From Symsagittifera roscoffensis (lineage: Eukaryota; Xenacoelomorpha; Acoela; Convolutidae), in contig NC_087063.1 in assembly GCF_963678635.1 (NCBI RefSeq), positions 80,647,574 to 80,711,573 of the forward strand: DNA of 64,000 nt. The letters run 5' to 3'. The notes beneath the pieces were generated by a model. The model was not told where the DNA came from, searched no databases, and was given only the letters and a program-made list of their open reading frames with translations. Within the stretch, counting starts at the first letter, position 1. Each line of letters starts with the position of its first letter. Position numbers and translations under genes: made by a program. Below are positions 1 through 11,190 of this stretch, in pieces.

Positions 1-1700
1 TTTGTTTAAAAATTTCTATTAGTCTTAGGTCTTTAGAAAGGGTTGGGTAGTGAATCGACGTTTGAGGTCGTTAGACACTAATTAAGTGGGTGGGGGAGAA
101 CAAAGTTGTTCTGTTTGATCCAAGGATAAGCCTTGATGATCAAATTTGAAATTTAATTAAGTAGAAAATGATTTAAGATCCAAGGATAAGCCTTGATGAT
201 CTGGTTTTAAAATTAAGTGAATTTAAGTTTAAAATGTTTTAAATTTGTGTAAAGAATAGATTTAGTATTTTTATGATGTTAGTGAGCTTATGATTGCTGT
301 TATGTTTTAGGTGATGGAGCTGGAACAACAGGATGATTTATGATTACTAACCATTTATTGTCATGCTACTAATTTTTATTTTTTATTTTTCAATAATTAT
401 TTTTCAAACATGTTTTGTATATTACTGCAGAGTTTTAGGAAAACGATCTTAGATCTTTTTATCAATCGTTATTGTATATTAATAATTTTGTTTAGCGCCT
501 GAAATGATTTTGAAGATTAACTTCAAGGTTTTATGTTTGCAAATGAAAATCTAAATTCATTGCCAGTAGTATTCTAAATATAAAAGTTTGTTCTGGTTTT
601 TGCCTAACTATCATATAGCTATATGGCAAGTTTCTACTTTGTCGTATGTCGTCTCTGGTTCGAGGTCTTCTTCCAATTCCGGGTAGTTCTGTTATGGTTC
701 GGAATATTGGCTCTGATCTATTGAGTCGTAGAGACATTTCGATTAAATTATTGTCGTATAACATTTTGTAAATGTTTTTGTCTAATTTCTAATCTATTTT
801 GGTTAATTCTAAGCTATTAAGGTCTTGTTCGAGACTTATGGTCGCACCAGATGAGTTAGGACTGGAGTGTATAACTCATAGAGTAATTTCGGATAGGGTA
901 CACCGTCTGCTCGTCACGCTATCTTATTTTCGGCCGGATAGATTCGTGCAACTTCTTAGTCTAATACCGATCCTAATCTTACTCTTATACTATCTAGTCT
1001 CAGGTTGTTTAACTAGTCTCTGCTAGGCTCAATAGATCTAGGGTATACTGGTTTATCGCGGCTGCTGAAGTGCTCGGGAGAGTCCAACTAATTTCTAAGT
1101 TAAATTCAAATCTCTCTGGTGCTGAAATTACAAGTAATTTCAGCACTTACAAATAAGTGGGTTGTTAGTTAGATGGATCATGATTGGTTAATATTAAATA
1201 CTTTACATTGGTAAAATATCTAATTTATCCAATCATAAAATGTAGTTTAGATCAGGTTCCAATACCTCGGGGAGGGGGAAGTAGTTGAGGATGTCAAAAT
1301 ATTTCTTTTAAAATTTGAATTTTGTGGAACACGACGTCCTTCCAAAAATACGACGTCCTTGTGAGCTATGTGATGTCCTTCCAAAAAAGTTTATCACCAA
1401 GACCTCGATCGGTACTGAGACAACTCGCAACAAAAACAACTCGCGAATTTTCAGGAAAGCGACAACTCGCAAAGTCTTAAAACTTATTTATATTGTCAGA
1501 ATTTTGATTTAACGTCGCCAGTGTAACCGGCTTTAAATTTCCTATAGAGTCGTACCCTCTACTGGCGAGCTCGCAACACGTTGGCGCGACTGCGGCGGTG
1601 AATTCATAGCGAGTTGTCTGCTGATGCGAGTTGTCGCATTACGACTTCGATCATCTGCTCAAAAGGTTAAAATCTAGTTGTGATTAAAAACCGAAACGAT
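1..1700. other. gene-free stretch, left edge
   Basis: I recognise no gene here. Open frames at 531-764 (minus) and 799-1026 (plus) start at TTG codons and resemble no family I know. A 25-bp sequence beginning GATCCAAGGATAAGCC occurs twice, at 117-141 and 177-201. The motif ACGACGTCC occurs at 1331 and 1350, with a variant near 1371. The motif ACAACTCGC and its reverse complement occur five times between about 1418 and 1640. A missing 3' exon of the neighbouring minus-strand glycosyltransferase-like gene could lie here or beyond the window edge. Confidence 0.5.
117..201. repeat. 25-bp direct repeat, 60-bp period
   Basis: The same 25 bases occur at 117-141 and 177-201. They are bounded by GATC at both ends, with a 35-base AT-rich spacer between copies. 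This is a simple local duplication with no sign of coding. Confidence 0.85.
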
Positions 1701-1723
1701 AAGGCATTTTTATAATGAATTAC

Positions 1724-2450
1724 CTGTAGTATAATTCAGTATGTCCAAGATTCTCAATTCTGACTTTAACTGGATTTTATACAGAAGTCTATAAACAGCT
1801 GTAAAATGAAATACTGGTTTTTCCTGTTGTTCTTTTGAAAAAACAACCAATGGCGAGTAACCTTCGGTCGTCAAAAAAGCAGCACCATCAAAAAGAAACA
1901 CCCACGAAGCCTCAAGTTCTTCGAATCCGACTTTCAGTGCCAAATTCCGAGCTCGGTTCACGTTTAATCCGTCGGCAACTATTTTTCTAGGGCTATTAAA
2001 ATCAGTTTCAATAACTCTAAACTCTTCATTGTAATTTTTCAACATCACAATTAAATAGTCCATTTTGCTTTTATCAGCAATCGAGTTTAGAATCCACAGA
2101 CGTTTGCAGTTTGACGGTAATGTTGTTTCGTTTTCTAAAACAGTTCGAGTGTTTATGGCAGTTTGATTTGTAGAATGTAATGGCGGCAAGTCGTTGCCCA
2201 AAACGCGCGCGAAAACTAAAGTAGGTTCGAATTTGAGGTCCGATTTTTCCCCAGAATTTTCAGGGTTATGCTTTTTCTTTTTAATCGGCATTATTTGTTC
2301 ATAAAATTGTTTTGGGGCCATTGCATGGTATCGACCTTCAAGACTATCGTTTATTCTTGAATTGAAATGATCTTTTTGAGATCTCGTTTCATAATTTTCC
2401 CAAAGCGCGTCTGATTTGATATCGAGCTCGACTTGATGTTTTTTCATTTG
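1724..2450 (-). CDS. glycosyltransferase-like luminal domain, internal exon (partial gene)
   Basis: One open frame of about 240 codons looks like the luminal part of a glycosyltransferase-like protein. In order it shows the motif NDLPPLH, then LWILNSIADK, then NRARNLALKVG, then WVFLFDGAAFLT. From memory this order (NDLPP.H, W-LN-, RN-A, FDGN/FDGA) marks a family of poorly characterised GT-A-like membrane proteins; I cannot give a substrate. The exon start is placed after a good acceptor (TTTTACCTGCAG, AG at 2452-2451 on the minus strand). The end is placed at ACAG|GTAATT (donor at 1723), because the frame stops only four codons later while the family normally continues. Codons are far less AT-rich than the flanks. 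The 3' exons were not found. Confidence 0.6.
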
Positions 2451-2482
2451 CTGCAGGTAAAATAAATACACGTTAGAACAGA

Positions 2483-2682
2483 NNNNNNNNNNNNNNNNNN
2501 NNNNNNNNNNNNNNNNNNNNNNNNNNNNNNNNNNNNNNNNNNNNNNNNNNNNNNNNNNNNNNNNNNNNNNNNNNNNNNNNNNNNNNNNNNNNNNNNNNNN
2601 NNNNNNNNNNNNNNNNNNNNNNNNNNNNNNNNNNNNNNNNNNNNNNNNNNNNNNNNNNNNNNNNNNNNNNNNNNNNNNNNNN
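2483..2682. other. assembly gap (200 N)
   Basis: Exactly 200 N, a conventional placeholder size, so the real length is unknown. It interrupts the glycosyltransferase-like gene between its anchor segment and its luminal exon. Confidence 0.98.
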
Positions 2683-2758
2683 GTAAAAATAAAACACAGC
2701 CTATAAATATTTTTGGAAAAATAAAAGCGCAATAAGTTTTCATAAGTGCTTTTGTCAT
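2683..2758 (-). CDS. probable N-terminal exon of the glycosyltransferase-like gene, cut by gap
   Basis: Starting at an ATG at 2758 (minus), the frame gives a short basic tail (MTKALMK) and then a hydrophobic run (FIFPKIFIGCVLFL) that enters the run of N. This is the layout of a type II signal anchor, which suits the Golgi-type enzyme domain encoded on the other side of the gap. The reading frame across the gap cannot be checked because the true gap length is unknown. An alternative is that these codons are unrelated intergenic sequence. Confidence 0.4.
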
Positions 2759-2759
2759 A

Positions 2760-4290
2760 GTTGTCACGTCACAAAACAAAAACGAAAATGAAACAAATCT
2801 GACATATTTTATCTGTCCGTTATTTTGCGTTGTTTGTATATATTTAAATACTTTTCCACCAACGCCATTATTATCTTGTCCACAGACAAATCTGGAGTTT
2901 TTTAGCCATATACTTATACACGCACACGCTCGTGAAAGCAAGGCAACAAAAGCACGTGTATACAAAGAACAAAGAGGCTATGAGCCGCTAAATTCTTTTT
3001 AAATCAGAGTTAAAAATATTGAATTTTAAACGGTGAAGCTCTCTGTTATCATCAATTATTCACAAAACATTTTCATTATAGTTTTTCCTGAATTGCGCAA
3101 AAAATCAGCGGGATAAACTGCTGTTTTGCAATCAATTGATAATTGACAACAGAATCTATGTTCTTATTTTCAATTAATTGTTCGCTTTTCAATGAGCTTT
3201 GTTTTTAAGAGAGGATTTGAATCAAAACACTAGCTCTAGGAGTGAGGGCTAGTAGAAAAAAGGAAGAGCAATCAATCATAATAAAATGAAATTTAGAAGA
3301 CTACATTTCATTTATCAAATTTAGATGAAAATAAATTTTTATTGAATGTTAAAAAAGCTTAGGGGCTACGGTTAACTTTCGGTTTGTGCCTTCCTAAAGG
3401 CAAACCAAGTTACGACATGTCACAGCTGTAGATAATTTGAACATCTCAAAAATCTCTAACACTATTTGGATTTAATACTTTATCATCAATTTATAATAAT
3501 AATTTTTATCTGTTTTGAGAATAATGTCAAAAGTTGTTTTTATAAAAAAAATGTTGTTTTGAGGCTAATATGGCAGTATTGCATGTTGAACAACAGCGAA
3601 AAAATAAATTGCAGTAGAAAATGAGATTGCTTTCTCATTTTCCTAACTCCGATTTTCATCGGTTTCGGTCAAAGCTCAGAAGACTCAAAAAAGTACGAGC
3701 GTTATTTAATAAAAAATTGAAGAAGAAAGTAGAATTTTGAAAATAATTCTGTTGAGCTGTTATTTTAAATCTCTTAGTTAAATTTAATGCTCAATGGAGC
3801 TTCATTGTTCAAAAAAAGTTACATGAAAAAAGTGGTTCTTTCTATTGGAGACTGTTTTTGGTATTTTCAGGATGAATACATACTAGTTTTTTGTATAGTT
3901 GAAAGCGCAACAGAGCAACTTTCTTTTTCTTATGTGCATTGTGTTTTTTGTACGTTGCATCAGTCGTTATATTTTTCGAGTTTATTGTTTGTTTGGATAT
4001 TTTACTTAGGTATTTTTGAGTTATTACGTTGCGTAAAATATCTTCCGTTTTATTGTTGTATTTTTTTTATTGCTTTACAAATTTCATAAATATGAAGTTG
4101 AGTAGATGTATACATTTTTTGTGTATACCCAGCTAATCGTTTTCAGTCGATTTATTGTTTGCAGAAAATTTATCTGTATAGTCTCCTGAAATCACTATTC
4201 ATTTGTTTCATGACTATTTTGGTTGAAACGCCATATAAAAATCTCCAAATTGTATCAATGTGAACTCAACAAAAAAAAATAATTGTTGCT
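2760..4290. other. gene-free stretch
   Basis: AT-rich sequence without a recognisable gene. A small hairpin lies near 3382-3410, where GGTTTG-GCCTT pairs with AAGGC-AAACC. The open frame at 3787-4089 is hydrophobic, of low complexity, and resembles nothing I know. Confidence 0.5.
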
Positions 4291-4297
4291 CATTTTG

Positions 4298-4465
4298 GTG
4301 ATAGTTTGATCTCTCACTGTGAAATGTTAGCAGGTAACTGCCTGTCGATCTGTATCTATTTATGCCTGGCTGATTCTGACCTCCAAATCAGTATCCGGTT
4401 TTTACACTAGTAAATGCAGTTGAGTGGAGATTAAACCGATATCGTTTTTACTATCCCTTGTCAAA
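4298..4465 (+). repeat. putative 5' LTR remnant of the gypsy element
   Basis: Aligns over its length with 8183-8350 and 8913-9080 at moderate identity. It lies just upstream of the gag zinc-knuckle remnant, where a 5' LTR is expected. The borders are uncertain. Confidence 0.55.
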
Positions 4466-4741
4466 TCGAGTGGAATTGCGCCTAGGCGTAACTTAGAACC
4501 ACCGGACAGAAAAATGGTGGGAGACATATTCATATTCAAAAAGCCGAACCGCGACGCCCAGAATGAGTTACGCAGAAAAACGAAAACCCCAGAAGAAACG
4601 TTGAGCATAGCTGCTAATATAATTGAGGTGACAAGTCTTCGAAAAAGTATAATTAGAGCGAAAACTATCCAAAACAATTGGGGACCCCGAACGCCGGATC
4701 GAAAAATCTATAAATGTGACCAGCTAAATTTCACTCTTTAA
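4424..4741 (+). pseudogene. possible gag N-terminal remnant
   Basis: An open frame of about 105 codons, rich in K, R, E and N, lies between the LTR-like segment and the zinc knuckle, where gag should be. No gag motif is visible, so the assignment rests on position only. Confidence 0.35.
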
Positions 4742-4754
4742 CACATACAAAGAA

Positions 4755-5440
4755 GCCTGAGAAGGTCGGTTACATGCAACTTCTTCAAAAAAATAGGCCA
4801 CTCCGAGAAAACGTGCCGGGGAAAAAATGTCGCGTGGGGGACGGTCGTTCGTACTTATTGAAACGAATGAAATAATTCAAGGGGAGGAATATCCCTTGGT
4901 TGAATTAAATTCGCAACATGTCAAAGTTGTCGGGTTCGCAAGAACAGAGAGCACAGTTAATCATCGGAAAGCTCAGATGACTATCTGGTAATGGCGGTAA
5001 GTCTGAAAAAGGAGACGCTTTCGAAATATGCCGGACCGGAGTAAAAAGAGAAAAAATAGATCCCTAATGAATATCTGGACCGGCAGCAACTCACAGATAT
5101 CGCTATTCACAGTGGTTGAGCTCAGGATGAGCCTTGGAAGAGCAGGAACCAATTTGAAGCAGAAGAGTACGAGGATGACGATTTTGCGGCAAAAACAACA
5201 ACAAAATTAACCTGTTGGGGAAAATTGGCGTGGAACTGGCATCCAACGAATGAACCACCACAGCAGAAGTCATTGTCATCGGAGGAAGCAGACCATCATT
5301 TGTGGGACGCGACCTCTTCGGGAAGTTGGACCTAAAAACCGTGTCGACAAACTCAGTGGGAGCGATCATGAACATCCAGAGTACAGAGGAGAACTGTATC
5401 GACTACTAAACTGTGAACGTAGAGGAGAAGGTCACTGAAA
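4755..5440 (+). pseudogene. gypsy gag zinc knuckle and protease remnant
   Basis: At about 4770-4820 the frame reads CNFFKKIGHSEKTCRG, a CCHC zinc knuckle that has lost its second cysteine. At about 5265-5335 the frame reads VIGGSRPSFVGRDLFGKL, the conserved C-terminal segment of gypsy aspartic proteases (usual form LGRD). The catalytic DTG motif was not found. Frameshifts separate the pieces. Confidence 0.75.
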
Positions 5441-5719
5441 TCTTGGCAGCTGTTTTTCAGTAAGTTTTTTTCCAAAACTTTTTAATAGAACTGGAAAATA
5501 TAGAAACTAAATGTCTAGACAGACAACCTAATGGTGCAACAAAAAGGTCGGAGAGTGCTGGTAACACTCCAGGAGAATGTCGACAAGGAAATTTACACAT
5601 TGCCAGACCTGGGACACACGTGGACAAAACTAAATATCAGATGCCGAACATCGAAGAATTCGTAGGTACGATAGAACAACTAATCTGAGAGAAAAAAAAC
5701 AAATGCAAGTATAAGTTAC

Positions 5720-6260
5720 AACAATGCATTTAACCTACGCGTACGGGCAACTACCTTTGAGCAACCAAACGAGCATGCAATTTAATTGTTTCGCTAGTAG
5801 GCGTAAAGACTACCGGCACATACCGATTTTTAACATGGTTTAAGGTTTGACTTCAAGGTCGGATGAGCTTCAAAGGGAGATGGACTCAATTCTTAGTTCA
5901 CGCAAGCAGAGTTCAGGCAAGCAAACGCATTCATATTCGACATAGCAACAGAGAGAGCCGATATCGGGCGTATTTCCTTGGTTAAATAAAAATTTGCGAA
6001 AATTGAATTGCGAGAATTTTCACTGAAACTACCAAAGTGCGAGTTTGCGAAATGCGAGTGCGATTGGCTTGGCTGAAACGAAAAACGGAGCAGATCGAAG
6101 CGTTAGCAGTTTCAAGAACAGTAACGCAGCTTAAATCGCTCTTGCTCTCAATACAATTACAAGTAGTACACGATAATCTAGCTTCAATACCGTATTGTCT
6201 ATTGCTTCCAAAAATTCTAGCAAATTGTTTCCCGCAAAAAATCCAAGTCAAAGAGATATG
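5720..6260 (+). pseudogene. gypsy reverse transcriptase remnant
   Basis: Reading across frames gives YAYGQLPLSNQTSMQFNCF, then ELQREMDSIL, then FIFDIATE in place of the catalytic F/Y-x-D-D box, then LPKCEFAKCECDWLG. This succession is characteristic of Ty3/gypsy RT. The first aspartate of the catalytic pair has changed (FIFDI for FIDDI) and several stops interrupt the frame, so the enzyme is dead. Confidence 0.85.
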
Positions 6261-6419
6261 TCTATTATTTCACGTGATTGTAAAGTACCCTAGAAAACCA
6301 CATCACTATCTGACTTACTTAATCGGGACTTTATTGCTTCTGACATACCAGTGCAGTGAACATCAATTTGTTTAAAAAAGAAGAAGTCTTACTAAAGAAG
6401 AGAAAACAAATCAGAGAGG

Positions 6420-7130
6420 GACTGTCCAAAAAAAAACTAGACTTTATACGCCAACGACTTGTCTTTAAGGGACGACTGTATATGGCTGGATAGGCTCCGG
6501 TGGAGCACGGGTTTCACCTCTACCATCATGGAAAGCGCGTTATGTTTCAGGCAATTCGGGATGTAATGTACTCCTAAATGTACTGCAGCCTGGTGGCAAA
6601 TGCGACTTGCGACGTTCTGTCAGAAGTGCACAGATGCGGGTAAGATTTTGCAAGTGTTGTTACCCAAAAAAGAGGTTGGAAAAGTCCCGGAACCAACGGA
6701 ACCAAACAAGTGTTGGACTTTTGGGGTCCAATAAAGAACTTAAAAGAACAGAAAAGGTACGTACCAGTTGCAACCAATTGTTTCTGGAGATGGCCTTCAG
6801 CCGTGGTCACAACAAAAAACTTTTTCGAAGTATTTGTAGCACCAACGGATTCGAGCTCAAGTACTCCCCGGTAGACGGAAGAACGATTGATAATATTAAA
6901 AGTTTTGTGCTGACTTTTATTTTTGAAAAGTAACATAAATCTCTTGAACTAATGGTCGACAGGGCTTTGGGTGCGTCACCATTTTCTACGAACGCAACAA
7001 GGAAGCAAAAACCCATTAGAAGCGCAGCATGGCAGGGAGGTCAAAACTGTCTTACGAAATCTATCTAAGAAACCGAGTACAAAAAACCCCGATTAGAAAA
7101 AAAAGGTCATAAATCAAGAAGAATTATGCT
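6420..7130 (+). pseudogene. gypsy integrase remnant
   Basis: Traces include WWQMRLATFCQKC (the CxxC half of the HHCC zinc finger), PEPTEPNKCWTFG, then RYVPVAT-WRWPSAVVTTK, typical of the catalytic core. Near 6860 lies YSPVDG and near 6960 a frame reading DRALG-, both common in the distal core. Frameshifts are frequent and no intact D,D-35-E core can be reconstructed by eye. Confidence 0.8.
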
Positions 7131-7149
7131 TAGACGAAATTAATCCTGG

Positions 7150-7872
7150 GCTCTAGAAGGTCCCATACCCTCAGCACTCCAATTGGGAGAAACTATTAGA
7201 CCTAAAATACGCTTCAGTTTTGATGTAATCGCCAGTTAGGGTGACCAGTGACCAACATGTCTATTCGGAACATGGGAGGGCGCCATGATGATCAAATACT
7301 CTGAGAGAATGAGGACAAAGTGAACGTCGTCCAGAGGGAAAAAAACACTCAACCAGCATTGATTGTTCAAATCAAACAAGTCTCTGAATCGAAACCTTCT
7401 TCAAAATTGAAACTTGAGCCTAAACTTACGAACAGCACCGTAGTGGCGACGAAACCAAAATCACCAGTATCATCGATGATGCGAACGGGGCAACATCATC
7501 CGAATTACTAGAAAAATGGCAAAAAAAAGACTAAAAAAATGCTCAAAAACTGGCACAACGAGAAGCCCAAAATTGAAGAGCAAAAGAAGATTCAGCCACC
7601 AAAGCAAACACAATTAACGAGCCATCGGACTATTCAGATAGCGAGGATAGCTGACCATTGGAATCGATACCATTTCGTCTAACAGCAGAACTTGCTACAC
7701 GAGCGGAAGCGGTAGTATCCGGCCAAGGGACGAGCGAGGTGAAGGCGAGCAAAGGTAGCAAGGCAAGGATTAAGAAGGCAAAGAATATCCGCCTAACCGC
7801 TATCGTTAGTTTAAAAAGTGTATCTTTCAAATAGCAGCCAAGAGGAGGGGGAATCGGAAACGCAAATCGACA
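7150..7872 (+). other. distal part of the gypsy relic, unassigned
   Basis: Lies between the integrase remnant and the 730-bp duplication. A lysine-rich open frame at 7320-7511 (plus) could be the eroded C-terminus of pol, but no motif supports this. Confidence 0.4.
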
Positions 7873-8395
7873 GCTCTGAGAACAGGAGAAGCACAAGACA
7901 TTGAAAGCCAGTCAAAAAACTAGGATTCACGGTCAACTGGATTACAAAAGAGAATCCAAGGTGCGGGGAGAAAAAGAAAAATTTAAGGGGGATTAAAACT
8001 GGTTTCGAAAACTCATTAGTTCAGGGAGAGGGATGGCGATAAGCCTTCCACTCAAAACAGTACCAAGGCGTGGCTAATCCAAAATTTTTAGTTTAATTTT
8101 TTTGTATTCAAGTTTTACTTCCATAGGTAAATGTGAGGGTCACTTGTTGGTTATCAATCATTTTAAATGATCTTCTATTTGTGAGAGTTTGATTTATCGC
8201 TGTAAACTTTTAGCCTGTATCTGCCAACCTGTCAATCTGTATCTGTTTCTCTCTGGCGTTTCCTGGCCTCAATATGAGATTCCGGATTTTTCACTAGGAA
8301 ATACAAATGATTAAAGACTCAGACGATATCATTTTACTGTCTCTTGTTAAGCTACATGACAAAAGATCGCTAACGTTAAGATCGCAAACGAGAAG

Positions 8396-8596
8396 ATGCC
8401 AGCTAAAAAGATAGCAGTCCAAAACATACTTCATTATAAAATCGCCCATGACATCAGATACCATAACAAATTGACAAAGGAGAAAAACTCAAGGATTCGA
8501 AAAGAAAGGCGGTTAATCAATCAAAATAAAAACAAAGCATTGGTTAAAAATAAAAAAAGACAACATTGTCGCTGCACAAATTTTGAACCTAAATGA
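8396..8596 (+). CDS. small basic ORF in duplicated unit 1, function unknown
   Basis: A 66-codon frame from an ATG, very rich in lysine, arginine and asparagine, with CRC near its end. It is repeated almost unchanged in the next unit. I recognise no domain. It lies within or beside the LTR-like segment of the gypsy relic, so it may be chance coding in an LTR or leader. I would not claim it is expressed. Confidence 0.25.
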   Translation: MPAKKIAVQNILHYKIAHDIRYHNKLTKEKNSRIRKERRLINQNKNKALVKNKKRQHCRCTNFEPK

Positions 8597-9125
8597 CCTT
8601 GGGCTCTGAGAACAGGAGAAGCACAAGACAATGAAAGCCAGTCGAAAAACTAGGAGTCACGGTCAACTGGATTACAAAAGAGAATCCAAGGTGCGGGGAG
8701 AAAAAGAAAAGTTTAAGGGGAATAAAACTGGTTTCGAAAACTCATTAGTTCAGGGAGAGGGATGGCGATAAGCCTTCCACTCAAAACAGTACCAAGGCGT
8801 GGCTAATCCAATATTTTTAGTTTAACTTTTTTTGTATTCAAGTTTTACTACCATAGGTAAATGTGAGGGTCACTTGTTGGTTATCAATCATTTTAAATGA
8901 TCTTCTATTTGTGAGAGTTTGATTGATCGCTGTAAATTTTTAGCCTGTACCTGCCAACCTGTCAATCTGTATCTGTTTCTCGCTGGCGTATCCTGGCCTC
9001 AATATGAGATTCCGGATTTTTTACTAGGAAATACAAATGATTAAAGACTCAGACGATCTCATTTTACTGTCTCTTGTTAAGCTACATGACAAAAGATCGC
9101 TAACGTTAAAATCGCAAACGAGAAG

Positions 9126-9317
9126 ATGCCAGCTCAAAAGATAGCAGTCCAAAACATACTTCATTATAAAATCGCCCATGACATCAGATACCATAACAAA
9201 TTGACAAAGGAGAAAAACTCAAGGATTCGAAAAGAAAGGCGGTTAATCAATCAAAATAAAAACAAAGCATTGGTTAAAATCAAAAAAAAGACAACGTTGT
9301 CGCTGCACAAATTTTGA
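9126..9317 (+). CDS. small basic ORF in duplicated unit 2, function unknown
   Basis: Copy of the frame at 8396. The protein differs at residue 4 (Q for K) and near the C-terminus, where a one-base length change in an A run alters the last residues. Long conservation cannot be inferred, because the whole 730-bp unit is conserved. Confidence 0.25.
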   Translation: MPAQKIAVQNILHYKIAHDIRYHNKLTKEKNSRIRKERRLINQNKNKALVKIKKKTTLSLHKF

Positions 9318-9334
9318 ACCTAAATGACCCTGGG

Positions 9335-10600
9335 CTAGAAGACTTGGACTTCAGTTTAAAACTAAACTTCAGAACCACTTTTGTCAAAAATGGCAACAAT
9401 TTTCAGACAAATCAAGTCGGTACAAAATAGAAAAAAGCATTGCAAAATTTTAATGCTCTAAAATCATTGTTATTGCAAATCAATAACCGATATTTTTTCT
9501 AAAGTTATCAATTATCAATTTGATCAATTTTTTGTTCGCTAAAAGCAATACTTAAAAGATCGACTGACCTCGATCCCCACCGTATTGTCCCGTAATTAAG
9601 AGCAAATGTTCCACGATTAAATAGCTAGAGAGAGCATTTTTGCAAGCCGTTCGCAGTTTTGCGTTTCGACGTACGGAGGAAAGGAGACGTCTATAAAAAC
9701 GTGTCAAACAAACTTAATTTCAAGACAAAATAGGCAGAAACTAAAACAATTGTTATTTAAAAAAATACTATTTGTTTTTTGAGCAGTCCGTTAGTCCCAT
9801 TTTGCTGAAAACCGTATCCTCCAAAACGAATGATGTAAGAAACTTAACACCGATTCACTTGTATTTGATAACCGCGCTAGTAATTTTTTGTTTGTAAACT
9901 TCGAATATAACCTAACTCGTTATTGACGCTATAGCAAGAGCCGCCCTTCTGCAATCGCTCACCGGCAAGTTAAAAAGCTGGTCACTAAACGCGGAGTCAT
10001 TATGCTTCTTCTAGGTCGGAAGATAATGGAAAATTTTTCTCGAGCTAATAAATGTTCGTTCTCTTTCTAAAATGCAATATCTCATAAATTCAAAAAGATA
10101 TTAAATCATATATGTTGAGCTTTTCAAAGAAATCAGTTCTAGTTGTGATGAGATATTGCACAATTTAATTATCATTTTTGTCTCTAGTTCTGCAAATTTT
10201 TCAACTTGAGTTTATAATTTCTGCTTCCGAGCATATCAAAGCTAAAAACTATTTTGGAGTCGTATATGTCACAGCTTTGATCAAAAACGTCAAAACTTGT
10301 TTGGTGTGTTGCTTTCAAATCGCTATGAGAAAGTTCGTTTAATTTTATGTTGCAACTTTAAACTTGACTTTCCCCTTTCCGCTGCTCATCTATAAAAAAT
10401 TCTCATTTATAAAAAAATTAGGTTTGCTAAAGTTATTATGACTTTACATAACGATATGACATTTTGCATGGTAAAATAATTTGCTAGTTTTAAAGATTCT
10501 TCTGTAAACTTTAAAATGAATTTTCACACATTTACAACATTGGTATAAAAATTTTTTTGAACATAAGATTTATATTATGGCTCGATATACTTTTGAAAAT
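9335..10600. other. gene-free stretch
   Basis: AT-rich sequence in which I see no gene, RNA or clear repeat. Confidence 0.5.
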
Positions 10601-10605
10601 ATCGA

Positions 10606-11190
10606 TTATTCGAGAACTGATGATGCGAGTACGTGTTACGAAAAAAGTTACAAACGACTGCATGCAAAATCAATTTAACATGCAAAGACAGAGTTGATCA
10701 CCAGATATTAGCTTATCTTAGTCTCAACTCGATTTATCACACCCTCTAGTTTGTCATATTTATCAAAAAATGAGCGTGCAAAATTCCTTTTCAGAACAAC
10801 AGATTGTACTTTCATTGGTATTTGAGCATAAGTTTCAAAAATAAAAACATATTGATAATTTGTTCAAATCTCAGGCAATCAACCAAATACACATTGGTCA
10901 TTCGAGATCTGATGATGCGAGTACATGTTACGAAAAAAGTTACAAACGACTGCGTACAAAATCAATTTAACATGCAAAGACCAAGTTGATCACCAGATAT
11001 TAGCTTAGCTTAGTCTCAACTCGATTTATCACACCCTCTAGTTTGTTATGTTTATCAAAAAATGAGCGTGCAAAATTCCTTTTCAGAACAACAGATTGTA
11101 CTTTCATTGGTATTTGAGCATAAGTTTCAAAAATAAAAACACATTGATAATTTGTTCAAATCTCAGGCAATCACCCAAATATACATATTT
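10606..11190. repeat. 292-bp tandem duplication
   Basis: Two copies, about 10606-10897 and 10898-11190, both containing GATGATGCGAGTAC and ending around CTCAGGCAATCA. They are nearly identical. No coding content is visible. Confidence 0.92.

Larger units (their letters stand above)
7873..9334 (+). repeat. 730-bp tandem duplication at the 3' end of the gypsy relic
   Basis: Unit 1 is 7873-8602 and unit 2 is about 8603-9334. Both start GCTCTGAGAACAGGAG and end near GAACCTAAATGACC. They differ at only a small fraction of positions, so the duplication is much younger than the decay of the element. Each copy contains one LTR-like segment and one basic open frame (8396-8596 and 9126-9317). Confidence 0.92.
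4298..9335 (+). mobile_element. decayed Ty3/gypsy LTR retrotransposon
   Basis: The plus strand carries the remnants of a gag-pol polyprotein in canonical Ty3/gypsy order: zinc knuckle, protease end, reverse transcriptase, then integrase. All are split by many stops and frameshifts. About 165 bp near 4298-4465 resemble 8183-8350 and again 8913-9080, sharing CTGTATCT, TCCGG-TTTTT-CACTAG and CGATATC-TTTTACT. I read these as LTR remnants, the 3' one duplicated. Exact LTR ends were not resolved. Integrase following RT separates it from Ty1/copia, and the similarity of its RT to YAYGQLPL-type elements suggests a mag/gypsy-like lineage. It cannot move by itself. Confidence 0.85.

Noticed and set aside
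531-764. Open frame on the minus strand
   Set aside because: Starts at TTG and resembles no family I know; it is not supported by splice sites or a neighbouring gene.
799-1026. Open frame on the plus strand
   Set aside because: Starts at TTG, has no recognisable domain, and its composition does not stand out.
3382-3410. Hairpin considered as a histone-type 3' end
   Set aside because: The stem and loop do not match the histone mRNA hairpin, and no histone gene is nearby.
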